From positions 3,343,517 through 3,407,516 of the forward strand of contig NC_053414.1 of assembly GCF_016859285.1 (NCBI RefSeq): 64,000 nucleotides of DNA, written 5' to 3'. Every line of letters begins with the position of its first letter. Positions within the stretch are counted from its first letter, which is position 1. The position numbers and the translations under genes are program-made. This DNA is from Xiphias gladius. Lineage: Eukaryota; Chordata; Actinopteri; Istiophoriformes; Xiphiidae. The notes under the pieces are model-generated. The model was not told the DNA's origin. It saw only the letters and a program-made list of their open reading frames with translations, and did not search any database. Of the stretch, positions 1-13,353 are shown piece after piece.

Positions 1-1019
1 TGATCCGGCATTTTGGGTCACGAGAGGACGAGGTCATCTCCTCCTCTCCAATGAGAGTGTCTAGAATAATTTATTGTAAAGTGTTAAAAAAAACAAAGGC
101 TCAACATGCACACACACCGAGCCCTGGGAAAAGACTCTAACACGTCGCATTAAAGCTCTGTAATTATTTTTATGGATTGCTTCTTGTAGCCATAATTGTT
201 CGTGACTCCATAAACGAGAGAGAAACAGTCCAGATGGTTCATTAGAGCACTAAGCTTCTCACTCGCGCCGCAACACGACGTGTAAAACAAGGAGAGAATC
301 TGTTAAAGAGACTTCAGTGAGAAAAGTGTTGAAATAAAAAACAGATGTAGCTGAAAAGGAGAGAGTTTCTCAGCAGTCATTGCTGTGGTGTTTCTGCACT
401 GCAATTCCCAGAGGTCACTGGGCAATTCAACAAAGTGTAGCTGAGGTGGTGGGGTGCATCTCCTATTGATGGTAGGTTTGGTGGTTTGATCCTTCCCTCC
501 TCCTGTCCAACCGTTGAAGTGTCCTTTAGCGTGATGCTAAGATTAAAATTGCTCCTGAATGTGTGTTCCTTTAGACAAAGTGCCAAATGTGTAACACAAT
601 GTCGTATTACATTAGGTCTCTGTGTAGTTTGTGTTTTTGGTGCACGTGTCAAGGACTGTTACTTTAACACCCAAGTAATTAGAAATGATCAAACTTCTCG
701 TCCACCCATTCGTTTCTCAGGCTGAGGACACTTTGACAGGTCACCAGTCCGTCATGAGCAATGTAAAGTGGCAGTAGGCTACAGATGAAATGTCTGTTTG
801 TCATCAAACGGCATGAGAATTCACATGATTGATTAGCTCTAGCTAACAGTCTAGTTCTTGACCATCTTAGCTAAGACTCATTTCCTTGAATTCTGGACAA
901 ATTGAGACTCTTCTCAAACTAAAAAATACGGCTGACCAAGTGAACAGGTCATATTGTTCAACACCGTTCATTCAAGTGTAAAAACGTTTGCTGCGTTAGA
1001 ATCAAAAACTCCTGATGTG
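1..1019. other. no recognised feature
   Basis: AT-rich non-coding sequence; short open frames lack any protein character. Nothing further seen. Confidence 0.6.
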
Positions 1020-1450
1020 GCTCCTTAATGTGGTGTTGAATCCCGAAGCCCATCCCCCAATCAACACCTGCAATATAAAGATAACGGCTCTCCGCGCCAG
1101 TCTTCGCCAGATCGTTCAGTTCGCCTGTGTGGTACTAATGCAACGGCCAAAATTCAAGCTCTTGCCCGTGATTTCCTGGTGTTTGTCTGTGCCTCAGGGT
1201 CATCGTCACCAGTCGCTTCAGTTTGCCTGTCTCGTCCTGCCCCTTCTCTGTCTGTCGTTTCAGTTTGGATCCCCGCTTCTGTTGCCCGCCCTGCTCCGCC
1301 ATACTTGCTTCATCCACCTTCCCCGCTCCACCGACAACTCTGGCCCAGCCATCTCAACTCCCATCACCTCGAGTTTACAATAAAATTGCCTTTGAACTAT
1401 TTCGGAGGTCCCTCGTCTGTGTTCTGCCTTCGGGTCCATGCTTAACCGTT
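1020..1450 (+). mobile_element. LTR-like fragment, second example
   Basis: C-rich block with repeated 'cagttcgcctgt'/'cagtttgcctgt' motifs (about 1,117, 1,219 and 1,260), then aataaaattgcc (about 1379) and 'ctgtgttctgccttcggg', similar in style to the tail of the 34.2-kb element. No coding part. Confidence 0.3.
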
Positions 1451-4400
1451 CTTAACACATTATCACAGATTTGACTGGCCGTTGAAAGTTATTTCCAAAG
1501 GTTGTGATAGATTCAACTTCTAGACTACATCTAGATCCTTGCATTAGTCTCTGTCAGCCAGTCAGAAGTAGTCGCTATGGTTAATTTTTTTTACATACCT
1601 GTTGGCTAATCAGAAATGAGTAGTCATCCAGATATGTCATCCCTTGTTTGGCCCTGTTTAGAATAAATGCATAATTACACCTGATGTTTCCCATCACACT
1701 GATTTACATTTTCTGTAAGAAGAGTGAGAATACTGGACTTAGATTCCTCAGATGGACTAAAAGTACCACTCTAATACCACTCTGTGTATGTCCGTGTATG
1801 TGGACATAGGTAGCCGTTTGCTAAGGAGTTTGCCACAAGAACTTCATAAGGGAACAATGTCAGATGTTGTGTTTCCAACTTGTGTTGCTGCCCTCTAAAT
1901 GGCCAAAAAAACAAAAACAAAAAAATGTAATAATACATCTTTAAAATGTCCATCAAAACATCCGTCTTTCTGGTTAATAACTTGACTCCAAAGTGGGGCG
2001 CTCATGTTTGTTATGGTGGCTTTTTTACAGCATGAAAATAAAAGAGGAAAACTGAAAGTTTTTTGGACAGACTGGACTCTTTCCCCAGTTCAGACCGTAA
2101 ACCCCTTCAGATGCAGATGCATCCAGTCCAGTGAGGAGCAGGGAGGGAGGAGGCTTTAGCGCAGGAGAAGTTACTTTTCCAGCCAGAAACTGGCACAAAA
2201 ATCGGCCAATTTGATGGATGGTTTCCCTCAAAGTGTCTTACAGCAGTGAGCGCGAGTGTTTAGCCTGATTGGTCGCAGTGGGAATGAGCCTCCTGACCTC
2301 TGGCAGTGTTGGTGCCTCGCTCTAACTGCTGGGAGACAACATTCATGTTATTGTGGATTCTAACCACCGCAGGATGTCTACATAGAAGAGACACAATTAA
2401 TTTCTTTTGTCTTTTTATTGGCATTAACACTTTCCTGCCCAGAGCTTAACACAGTTCTTCACACTGACAGGAATGTCCTTTCTGCAGTACTTTATGCTGA
2501 GTGGAAACAGGGTGTGTCATTATTACATGTAAGTGAATGTTCTGTTTTGGCAGCATTAAGTGTAAAAGACATTACTGGACATTTACAGAGTCATGGGAAA
2601 CCCCTTGTCTCCTTCCAGTCGTCATAAATTTTGTCCTTTATGTGCATGTGGAAAGTCGAGGCTCTGAGTGAAACTGTGCGGTTGACAAAATCTCCCGGAC
2701 AGTCGACCTCGATTTAATCCTTGTAGCTTAGAACAATAACTGTAAGTTGACTTGCAGGAAAACAAATACCTGTAAGTTAAACACAATTCCTCAATTAATG
2801 AAATTGTTGCGTAAATTTTATGTGACAGGTTTCAGGTTTCATTCACGTGAAACATCACAAAAAACATCACATCATCACGGCACCACCAAACGTAACATCC
2901 TGTTCCACGAGCAAACTGAAAACGCAATATACAGCTTATTTACTTTTGATTTTTGGATCTGTCCTGGATGAATTTTGCTCCCAAATTCAACGGCAAAGCA
3001 TCTCGAATTCAGTGCCGCTCCTCCTTCTAGCGGCCAAGGCTCATGGGTACTGTAGTAATTATACCAAGCTGCCAAAGTTACAGACAAAACACGGTTTCTC
3101 AGAAACAAAGTTGAAAAAACTAAAACTGGCCATAACATAAACCTGCATGATCCTTGCATTATCCAGGTGAGTCCGTTGTTTCCTTGTGAGGTAACATTAA
3201 TATAGATCCCACATTTGTGTAACTTATCCATCTGTCACCTACTGACACTTTCCCGTCAGGCTCTTAAAGTGTTCAGAATGATTTTCTCTGACTCTTAGCA
3301 TGTTACCGACTGTCTGTCTGAGTTCATCATCCTCATGCATGTTAAACAGAGCTCACTAAACTCATTTTTCCAATCTAGTCTGCAGAAAAAATATTCTAGT
3401 CAATACCGCTCTTCATCGATAAACCCTGCAGGAGGTCGCCAAGCTTCTAGCACCGTGTATTTCACCTGGCCGTGTCACTTTCTGGCGTGACCGTGCGGGG
3501 CTTAAAGGTCAGGCAGGTTTCAAAGTTCAAAGGTCCTTGAACGCAGAAAAAAAACAAAAAAACACCACACAGGAAGAGCCTCAGACGGTCTGTTAACGTC
3601 AAACACAGGTAAATAGTTGATCTTTTCAGGTGAAACTGAGCAGAAAACGTGGCTCATTTCCCTCCTCGGCCAAACAGACATGATGCTTCTTGACAAGCGA
3701 AATCATCGACCGTCCTCCCTCGGAGGAGTTCAGCTGTTAAAACTGTTGAGACAGCAGCAAAAGAAGAAGAACAAACGTTAGGAAAGGAAATGTCCCGCGG
3801 GCAGATTGACACAAGCTTCATTAGCTGTTCATCAAGCAAATATTTCACCGTCACAGCGTTGATCAGATTTCTACGCTTTATACGGGTATTTGATTCATGT
3901 GATCCAGGACGTTTCAACAGGACTTTTGTCAATAAATCTATTGATGCCAAATACAAAATACTAATCTCCTAGAAACTTCCAATCTTCAACAGTCTTTGCT
4001 CATAAAGATTTAAAAGTGACTAATGGAAATAAATCTAAAAACTTGGCGGAAAACTTGTCAGCTTTTGGAAAATGGAGGCAGTCAGTTTGGAACTCTTTTG
4101 TTTCTTTCTTTATATTCTTTGCTAAAAGCTCTCGTTTTACTCTGATGAATGAATGTCCTTTTCCCATCCGTCTCAGGTTTCCAGTTGACGTTTACGGTCT
4201 GAGTCCCAGATGTAACTGATGAACTGTGATGCAGCAGCCAGTCGCTCTGCTGAAGGTCACGCAGTCTGACTGACGGGGAATATTTTCCTCTTGCAGTCTC
4301 AGCGAGTCAGCGGGCAGTTTGTTTTTGCAGTAATGTGGTTTATAATTGGTGTCGAGGGGACACAGGCATTTTCTCAGTCCTGCACAGACAGAGTCGAACA

Positions 4401-6944
4401 GCAACGTAAATGTACCTGTAAGCGTATTTCCTGTCCGTGATTCTTAGGCTCTGTGGTTGCATTTGTTGATGTGTTTACCACAAACTCTCAAAGGTTTCTC
4501 CTGTTGCCCGCTTAATGCGAACTCAACACTTCAGCCATGTTTACCTGTTGCCTTCATAAATCCATACTGTCATTTCCACACCACCAGTTCCATCGCTACC
4601 AAAACGGTCTGTTCATGCTTACTACTCTGCTGCTTTCACTTTCTGTTTGTAATAAAAAAAACAACCGTTTGAACACACTAAACAGTCCCAGTCTTTACAC
4701 CTTGAACCGTGTTCCTCCGTTAATGCTGAGCGTCCATCTTTTTCATGGAGAAAGATGGATGCAGGTTTCGGGGCGAAACTGGCTCTGGAAGATTAAGAAT
4801 CAACGTCATCGTCCCAAAGGAAGCTTTGTTTTGTACATACACTGCATCTGTCGTCGAGCGCACATGCACCTTCGTCGTCCACATACGCACACATAAGAAA
4901 ATCCACACACTCGGTTTGCCGGTGACAAAAACCATTGCACATTCCCTTCATTCAACATATGACGCATCCAGAATAAATAATTACAGTGTGAAGTTAAGAT
5001 AAATAAATAATGAAAAAATCGGTTTACATGGCTTTGGCTAGCGTTTCGTTTGAAGACCTTGAAAGACACAAGGACACGGGATCTTATAAACTTTAAGATA
5101 AATAAGAAATGAGTTGGATCAACATTGCAAGCAGCTCACGTGCCCTTGGCTTATCGTTTAAAGCTATGATCTAGGATGTGCTCAAATCTTTACTGTCCAG
5201 AACAGCAGGTACTCATTAATCTTGAGCTGTGGACAGAAAACTCGCTGAGCGTGTCTGGAGACCTCAGACCGACTGATGAGAGAAACCCCGTAAATCGGCA
5301 GCGAGAGGAGGGTGTTGGATCCGCTGATGGACGTCGGAGGGGTTTTGTGGCCGAAGCTGCACATGTAGACACTGTAAGCAAACCTCCACAGCAGAAACTG
5401 AAATAAGTTCCACTGGACACATGGAGCCCTATAACTGACTGACACGACGTAAAGGGCTGAGCCGAACGCCGGGATAAGACAGAGCAGCGGGAGGCTGCGG
5501 TCTAGAGACTCATTAAAGGTCTTTATGAGTCCAGGAGAAGGTCTGCTGCTGTGTTCCCACGTGACCCTGTAGAAGAAACAACAGCCCTCCTCCTCCTTCC
5601 ATTCTTCTTATCTGCGGCCGTCTGAGCTGAGGTGAGAGTGAGTCAGTGCAGCAGCCGGCGGCTTAGCGCTGCCTCTCGCCGCCCGAGATACAGTCTGCTG
5701 CTGCAGGTTTCCACCGAGGACACCGTGTTCCAGTCTGTGTTTACACTCAGCAGCTGTCAGGCACTTTGGAAGAGTTCACTATGTGGTTTATACCTGCACA
5801 GTATCACTTGGCATGTTTACTTATGCTCTACATCAGTGGGTCCTAAACCTTTTCTGTCAAGCTTTGCTTAAAAAAGGAATCGGATTCATTCACTATTGTT
5901 GCAGTGTCGCCACCAGCAGCGAGGCTGGGCCACTCTTCTTCTATCTCAGTGACTATATTTCAGTGTCAAGCATATCTCGATAGCGCATCTCTTGTCCTCA
6001 TTTTGTAGCAGCCTTTCTAGCCTCCGTTATTTCTATTTAATGTAATTCTGTCGATCCGGCCTTGAGCTTTTAAGAAGCTTTTTGCTTCCAGTACAGACCT
6101 CGGATGACCTCGTGTGAATATGTGTAAGCGTGTCTGAATACATGTATGTGAGTGTGCAAATATCACATAAACATCACATCTTTTTGTATCGTTTAATGTG
6201 CAAACAAAACACGGCGGATCACTGCTTCAGTTCTGATTTTCCTATCTGAGGATAATCAATCTTGTTTGTGATTATTATTGTTAGAACATGTTGGAGTAGG
6301 GACTGAACAAAAATCAGTGTAGTGAGGAAACAGGGCAGAGTCGTGTCTGAATCTTCTCTTTCACCGTGTGTTTGTTTGGTGTTTTTTGCTGTTTCTGATC
6401 ACCGAGTCCTTTAGCGCTAAACCCGGTCCAGGGTAACATGGGGGTTTAAATTCCTTCTGAGACAAATATCAAGTGCAGTGTTTTGTTGGGATTCTGACGT
6501 AAAAATGTGTCTTTTTGTAATTGACACAGGAGAGAAATCACCAATCAGAGGACACACAGAGGATTTGAACACACCTTCTTGAGAAGTCCCGGTCTTCGCC
6601 CAAACAATCCGATCTGGACTCAGTGAGAACACGTTTCTGTCCCTGTTCAGTCTGAAGTTTGTAGAGCTTGCTTCTGCAGCTTCAGTCTCATCTTCTTTCT
6701 CTCCCTGGTTGTTCACGTTGATCAGGACTGAGGAGGGTCCAGTGGGGAGGGAAACTGCAGCCAAAACCACCTCCTGTGCTTTCTGTGAACCGGCTGCTCC
6801 GCCAGTCTTTTAAATCCCCTCTGGAGCCACGTCGTGGGATTTTAAAGCGGATCCCTGAGTTTCTTTTTCCCCTCTTCTGCATTTTATCAGCTCAATGTAC
6901 AATTTGACTTTTGTGTGAAGGTGACGGGTGAAAATTAGGTTGTT
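1451..6944. other. non-coding upstream flank, nothing recognised
   Basis: No exon, RNA gene or clear repeat. One CSL/Rbpj-type word TTCCCACG lies at 5554-5561. Short open frames around 4,720-5,070 and 5,180-5,445 overlap in several frames and look accidental. Confidence 0.55.
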
Positions 6945-7120
6945 TTTTTGTCCTGAGGGTGGCGCTACAGGACGGGTCATGCAGTCATTCCAACATAAAG
7001 GGTTCGTCGTCTGGGGAGCAAGAATGAAATCAGAAAATCTTATTTCAAATTTGACCAGTAGTTGTATAGATATTTGACTCTAGATCAAAAGTGTTGGACA
7101 GACAGAAAACGTGTGACAGT
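6945..7120 (-). repeat. dispersed teleost repeat, minus-strand copy
   Basis: 'cctgagggtggcgctacagg' and 'cgtctggggagcaagaatg' match, in reverse complement, the section of the 10,150 element containing 'gcgccaccctcagg'. Confidence 0.5.
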
Positions 7121-7564
7121 TAAACTGGTATTCAGAAGGGTTTGGAACATATTCTCCTTCATAAATAAATATAAACAGGGTGAGAACAGATGAGTTTACT
7201 GGCCTGTGAGCTTATTAATAATTGAAAGCCTCCTCTGATGGACTTCCACCACACCACAGCTGTCACCTTTGACCTTCGGAAATCAATAACCAGCTCATCT
7301 GCTGCTTTTAATCGACGCCCCGCTGGGAGGGCTGCTCTGCGGTCCGGAGCTCGTCTTTTCATCGAGATCAAGTGATGCCATCTGCCCGGCTCACTTAACA
7401 GACAAGCATCCGAAACCAAAACTCCCTGCGCGGCTACAGGCAACGAGAGGCCAATGAACCGACAGTTCACCGGCGCGCTCCAAACCTTCAGCTCCAGCAA
7501 CACAAGATACACTGAGAGAGCTGGTGAAATGTTGGCACCTGGTTTAAATATGTGTCTCCAGTGT

Positions 7565-7745
7565 CCACACTGAGATCCGATCGCTCACAATCCGTCCTCA
7601 GTCCGTCTCGGGTGCATTTACACCTGCGCCTCCATGTAGTCAAGCACAGTCAGATTGCAATCCAATCACCCAAAACGCATTTCGGTTCCCGGTGTAAATG
7701 GAGTAAGTGATTCTCACTGACCAGATCGCGAATCCCTCTGTTTTT
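7565..7745. repeat. dispersed repeat with 'gatccgatc' and 'gcatttacacctg' motifs
   Basis: 'gagatccgatcgctcaca', 'gggtgcatttacacctg', 'agattgcaatccaatcaccc' and 'cggtgtaaatgg' form a pattern I recognise as a common fish non-coding repeat. Boundaries are approximate. Confidence 0.4.
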
Positions 7746-7847
7746 AGGCGTAATGCATAGATTCAGACAACACTGTAGAACAGCTGCTCCTGTGTAGACG
7801 ACATTTAACATTTGAGAACTTCGTTGGCTTCTTTTGTTGAAGACAAA

Positions 7848-7876
7848 AAACCTGTTTTGTGGAAAAAAACAGGTTT
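7848..7876. repeat. inverted repeat, 11-bp arms, 7-base loop
   Basis: aaacctgtttt at 7848-7858 is matched by aaaacaggttt at 7866-7876. AT-rich; no known family recognised. Confidence 0.7.
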
Positions 7877-8279
7877 AAATACCGCAGAGTAAGGCTCTGC
7901 AAAAAATATAATTTCGCTGTTGGTGCCAAAAAAACGCAGGTATTATTATGTATGGATTAAAAAAATTCTAACAATATCCAGCCCTTCTCGGTTTGTGCAG
8001 TGCCTGCAGCCAAGCCGCAACGAGATTACATGATGAAGACAGAAATTAAAGGAAATGAGCTCACATTTAAACTCGAATTAACTGAATGAACTTAAAGGCT
8101 GTATTTTTCTCTGTGTCTACAAATCCCATGTGCAGAGCCAACCCAACGCCGAATGGCTCCTACCAACAAGTCACGTGTGCGTATCGAAGCCTGTTGGAAC
8201 TAGGGCTGCAATTTAGCTGTCGAGCCAACCCCAGCACATTTGCATTGACGTTGTTAATGTGCATGTCCCACCACTCTGT

Positions 8280-8306
8280 CCACACACACACACACACACA
8301 CACACC
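8280..8306 (+). repeat. (CA)13 microsatellite
   Basis: Pure CA run in otherwise non-coding sequence. Confidence 0.95.
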
Positions 8307-9139
8307 GTCCTGCTGCCCCAAATACTCACTACAGCGCCAAATGTGGATTAATCCGCCGCTGAACTTAGTCCCCGACAAACGCAATGTTTCCTCCTGTTTG
8401 TGCGACTGAAAAAAACAACTACAGTGTCCAGCTGTTTTGGGAAAATGACTGACTGTTTTTTTCTCCTAATGAAACTACATATTTGTAAGGTGTTTTAACA
8501 GATTTACATCTTCAGTAGGATCCAATGATCCTTGGAGACGGAGAAGGGAAGCCATAAAACACGGAGAGACAGAACAACACATTGTCGGTTTGGATGTCTT
8601 TTTTAAAAAATCTCTAAAAAGAAGAGTCTGGCTTCCTGCTCTCTGCGCTGACAGCGTTATCTCTATAGCCCTTGTTTTCGGGGGTTACCAAGAAAAACCG
8701 CTGTTGTATACGACATCAGATACCCCGCATTTCCTCAGATATTAAACAAATACACACACACACATGCGCAGTGCCATGAAATACTATATGCAGTACCCCG
8801 ACCTCGTCCCCCTCACTGTGAACTCTGGGGATCAGTGAGGCTTCACTCTCATATACTCACCCCTCTTCAGTTAGTTAACTTTACTCTGGTAAACCTCAGC
8901 GCTATTTCCTCGACCTCCCTGGTTCACCAACACAAATACTCTCAGTCTGAAAGCCCTGAGGTGGCTTTGGTTAAAATCTCATAATGGGTCACAGATTTGT
9001 TGAGGTTCTCCTGATGGGAAAACAAAATACTCAAATATTGACTGAGTGTATCTTTTCACCCCAACAGCAACAGATCCCACAGTCCAACGCACTGGTCCAG
9101 GAACAAATGTGTCCAAAACTGCTGATTAGATTCATATCG

Positions 9140-9250
9140 AATTTGCTGCGAATATTCATGACCGCACAAGATACCTTTGAAATAGTACTGATCCCGTGAC
9201 CTCACCTTTAGCGCCACCCTCAGGACAAACTTTACATTTTTTAGCTCCAC
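9140..9250 (+). repeat. dispersed teleost repeat, short copy
   Basis: 'attcatgaccgcacaagata' followed by 'tgatcccgtgacctcacctt' and 'tagcgccaccctcagg' match the same family in + orientation. Confidence 0.45.
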
Positions 9251-9479
9251 TAGAGTAAGGCTCTGAGAACAGCTAAATCATCAGTTTGATATTTTTTAAC
9301 ACCATACCTTTTGAGGGTTGTAATGAAAGCCACAGCCTGTAGCAGGTACTGGAGAGGCTTTAGTCAGTAATACAAAACTTTAAAGAGCATTAACTATTTC
9401 CATAAACAAAATGTTACTATTTAGAAAGTTAAACTTTGGTGAAGGGCGTATAGTGACTTGTTTTAGCCTCAGAATATAA

Positions 9480-9860
9480 AGTTTAGGACTTGATTTTGAA
9501 CTTGTTGGTCTTGACTTGGGACTTGTTGGTTCCGATTTTGGGACTTAACTCGGGACTTCTCTGTCTTGACTTGAGAATTGACTTTGGACTTGTTGGATTT
9601 GACTCTGGACTTATGGGGCTTTATTTGGGACTTACTGGAATTTACTTGGGAATTGACTTGGGACTTATGGGGCTTTATTTGGGACTTTCATCTCTTGACT
9701 TGGTAAGACATGACTCGGTTGAGCTGGGATTTGTTGGTTTTGAATGGGAACTTCAGTCTTGAATTGTCGGTCCTAATTTGGGACTTACTTGGGCCTTACT
9801 GGATTTGACTTTGCACTTTTTGGACTTTACTTGGGAATTGTCTTGGGACTTGTTGGACTT
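9480..9860 (+). repeat. minisatellite built on 'acttgggacttgttgg'-like units
   Basis: Irregular tandem copies of gacttgggacttgttggt-like motifs, with unit length about 15-30 bases and considerable drift. An open frame runs through it (LGLMGLYLGL-type repeats) but has no protein character beyond the repeat. A shorter relative lies at about 50,830-50,945. Confidence 0.8.
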
Positions 9861-9895
9861 GATACAGAACTCCATAGCTAAGACTATGAAGTTCC

Positions 9896-9928
9896 CAGAA
9901 GTGGGACAAAGACTTTGTCCCACTTCTG
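9896..9928. repeat. perfect inverted repeat, 16-bp arms, 1-base centre
   Basis: Left arm 9896-9911 (cagaagtgggacaaag), centre base 9912, right arm 9913-9928, exact reverse complement. It sits just after the 9.5-kb minisatellite and before a T-run at about 9973-9990. It could form a cruciform or, if transcribed, a tight hairpin with too small a loop to be a typical microRNA precursor. Confidence 0.9.
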
Positions 9929-10149
9929 TTCCCTGCCCACATGTTTCAGCACATTTTCTGGCATTTCAGCACATTTTTTTTTTTTTTTTTAGGAAATTAT
10001 TATTAATTGTGAAAACCCCCAATTGTTGAGTCGTTGAAGTGTTTTAACAATATGCAGAAAATAATCCCAGCAGCAGTTGAACGAAAGAACATACAGTAAT
10101 CTAGCAAAGGTAAATGATGAACACTAACAACCAACTAGTGGCTCCATGG

Positions 10150-10610
10150 ACGGTAAGGTTGGTCAGTCTGTCCACCACTTAGGTCTATATTGAAATATCC
10201 AACAACTATTAAATGGACTGTGATGAAATCTTGTAGAGACATTCACGGTCCCCGGAGAATGAACCCTTAAGACTTTGGTGCTCCGTTAACTTTTAACACA
10301 GCGCCACCAGCAGCCTCACATTTGTGGTTTTGAGTGAAATACCTTGACAACATTTGGATGGATTGCCATGAAATTTGGTGCAACCATTCAGGTCCTATTT
10401 ATGATGAATAGTAAGAACTTTGGTGATCCTCTGACTTTTTTTAATTGGTCCAGTATTTAGCTTCATGGCCAGACTCATGACATTTCCATCAGCCTCAACT
10501 GTACTTTATGTTTAGTGCTAATTAGCAACAGTTAGTGTGCTCACACACTAAATTAAGATGGTGAACACATTATACCGGCAACACATCATGGTCACTTTCA
10601 GCAGATTACC
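10150..10610 (+). repeat. dispersed teleost repeat, longest copy
   Basis: Recognisable by 'gattgccatgaaatttggt', 'cgccaccagcagcctcacatttgtggttttgagtgaaat' split by drift, 'cccatcagcctcaactgta'-like wording, 'gtgctaattagcaa' and 'aagatggtgaacac'. I know this repeat as very common in percomorph genomes, without coding capacity. The official family name was not determined. Confidence 0.65.
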
Positions 10611-12189
10611 TGAGGGGGAAGTCAGAGGAAAGTTACCTGCCTCCTGGATCAAAACAGCCCAGTCAGCAGTCTGAATCTCTGCTTTCTGTTCACGTTGCCG
10701 TCAGGTATCTGCAGCGATCAAACAGCTTTTAAAGGCAGTGGAGCTTTGTAATTACATCGCTGGTTGTGCTGGCAGCTCTTTGAAGCCCACGGTCCTTATT
10801 GTTTCCCCCAGGGCATCATGGGAGGACCGTAAACTTCAGCTGCTCCGTTTTATGGGTTTTTTGCTTTGAAATGACACAGTGATCTGGACAGGACAGGAGA
10901 CAAGGCAGACTTTTTTTTTTTTTATAGTTGTGGGGTTCAATTCAAATAAAAAGTGTTATCTGAAGTTCATCATTTAATATTTAAAATTAAAATTTAAAAA
11001 CATCCAGTCTTTCTAAAGCTCACCTCTGTGTTGTTTTTCTTTCCTCACTGTACATGGTTTTCCAGCTTGTATCATGTTAGAGGATATTTGCTGTTTTTAT
11101 TTTGTCTCACTTGTTTTTCAAAGCAAATATTATGAAAAAAAATGTGGTTTCAATATTTTAGGCTCTTCAAAAATAGTAAAGCTGTAAAATAAAGCTGCAA
11201 CTGTGTCAAATCTCACTTTTAACAGTTTACAAACTGCAAAGTTGGGTTTTGGTTTGTCTGTTGGTTGAAATGGGCTCCACATATACAGAGGGTGATTTCT
11301 ATTTGGCTAAAGTGGCTCCTGTGGAGGAGACGGCAACTGCTCATGAGGCACAGCAGTCAGTTATTAAATATGTGGAAATAAATAACAGGCCAGTTTATGA
11401 GAAAAATGCCTGATGACTGCTACTTCAATACTGATTAAAGATCTAGTGTATAGCTGCATAAGGCTGTAACTAGGAGAGTGTGACTGACACCAACAGACAA
11501 TTAAAATACTGCCTGTTGATTACTAATATAACAGAGGGATATAGAGCGCTTTAAAAACAGCTATAAACGTTCTGAATAAAATCTCTTGTTTAATTAGGTA
11601 CAATAAGTCGGATGTACTTTTCAGACTCAGGCTTATGGGGTGATAATAATAACTGTCAGTTTGTGGCTGTATTAGACTGGAGCTGTATGGTTTTCCTGAA
11701 TGAGCCAATATCCACTTGGAATCTAAACTAATAAAAGAGGAAGAAAAGAAAAGCCTTTTGGTCAATGAAAAAAAAGTAAAAGTGTGGTCATGATTCATTC
11801 ATGATTCAGATTCTACACACGTGTATTTTTTTTATTGCATGAATAAACAGAAATAACCGTAGAGCTGCCACTGGTGCAACCATTCCTGTTTCCACAGGTA
11901 GTTTGCCTAATCTACAATACTACAAATCATGCAGTATTATTAATATTGCAGTAATGCTGTTTGCACGGGAGCCCATCAGATCACCTGACCAAACAATAAA
12001 CAGATTCTGATTAAGGGCTGTTGCCGTCTGCATAGGATACAACTGTTGTTCCTTGCACCGAGCTCCTCTGGGATGCATTTAAGTGTTTGGAAGATCTTGG
12101 CGACGACGGGCCTTACTCAGTTTCCAGATCGCAAGGCGGAGGGGTGAGGAAGGGAGGAAGAGTAATTGACAGAATGGAAAGGACCCAAA
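10611..12189. other. no recognised feature
   Basis: AT-rich non-coding sequence with a T-run at about 10,911-10,923; an open frame at 11,523-11,798 on the minus strand has no family resemblance. Confidence 0.55.
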
Positions 12190-12261
12190 AGGAGGGTACA
12201 CTAGGACCACAATAACAGTGCAAATGCAAAGACTTTAAAGCAGACCAGCTATTTCTGTGAG

Positions 12262-12333
12262 GGGCTGATCCAGGATTTGAACTCTAGAGCTCTCGCACAC
12301 TAAGCACGAATCATACGCCTAGACCAACGAGCC
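12262..12333 (-). pseudogene. tRNA-Pro-like pseudogene, copy A
   Basis: Full 72-base length and clearly homologous to the intact tRNA at 13769, but with substitutions in the acceptor 3' strand, T arm (GGTTCAACTCC damaged) and anticodon arm. The anticodon position reads AGT instead of AGG. The 5' A-box region (on the right in window coordinates) is better preserved. Unlikely to fold as a working tRNA. Confidence 0.75.
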
Positions 12334-12739
12334 AAGACAACGTTTGGCTCCTCAAGGAATCAGTATACCTAGTTTTTGTGGGTAAAAAACAGTTGATGTT
12401 GACGAAAATAGGGAAGCTGTTTTCTTCTGCTTCCAATCTTTATGCTAAACTAGACTGCACATCTCCTGGAGATATCTTAAACTTCCTGGTTCTGAAGAGC
12501 GTGGCTACTTTGATTCAGATTCAGAGATCTCAACTGGTTTTTCTTTTACAATCAGTTATTTGCGAAGCCCATTGTGCACTGGTCACTGATTTTGTAGAGG
12601 TGAAGTGGGCAAACCTGCAATGACGCCATGATGAGCCAGCATCAAAGTAAGTCGTCTCCGACAAAATTAGTGGTTTGTATGTTTTATAAAACAACCATTT
12701 TAATGGGACACTACATTATTAATTTTAGAGTCTGGCGAG

Positions 12740-12800
12740 CACAGTCACACTGCCGCACTTCCCACACCCATAGACAAACAAGCCAAGACAAGAAGTAGAG
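12740..12800 (-). pseudogene. faint tRNA-Pro remnant in the array
   Basis: At the position where the array period predicts a tRNA, the sequence keeps only the last part (cacaccca...acaagccaagacaag), matching the 5' end and flank of the other copies. The 3' half is not recognisable. Confidence 0.4.
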
Positions 12801-13281
12801 CCTCAAAGTCTGCATGGCTACTTTTAACATCACTTTGACAGAACTTGGCTAGCAGTTTACCTCTGCTTTAAGTCTCTGGTAGCTGGGTAGAACAGTTCCT
12901 GAACATCGCTTAAACCTCTGATACATAGTTTCTGCAGACTGTGGCTACGTTGGTTCAAATTTAGAGAGCTCAGCTTGTTTTTCCTTTACAATCTTTCATT
13001 CACAAAACCCATTGTGGAATGGTCATTGATTTTGTAGATTTTGTAGAGTTGCAAACCTGCAATAACGCCTCAAAGAATTAGCCTCCATGCCTTTGGTCCT
13101 CTGAATAACCTGCCTTTGTTGGCTCTTTCCTTGTAGTAGGTGAAGTAGTTGGTCTCTGACAAAATTACTGGATCGTATGTTGTATAAGAGACTGATTTCA
13201 GTAAGACACTACATTAATAACTTTAGAGTGTTTCAAGCACATACCAACATCAAAGACAAACCTAGAAGATAAGGTTGTCAA

Positions 13282-13353
13282 GGGCTAGTCTAAGATTTGA
13301 ACCGAGGAACCCTCGCTCCCTAAACATGAATCATGCTCCTAGAACAACGAGCC
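13282..13353 (-). pseudogene. tRNA-Pro-like pseudogene, copy B
   Basis: Full 72-base length. Anticodon AGG is kept, but the anticodon stem, T stem and acceptor stem carry several mismatches compared with the intact copy at 13769. Confidence 0.75.

Noticed and set aside
9490..9762. Ninety-codon leucine/glycine-rich open frame
   Set aside because: It coincides with the 'acttggg' minisatellite and has no protein character beyond it.
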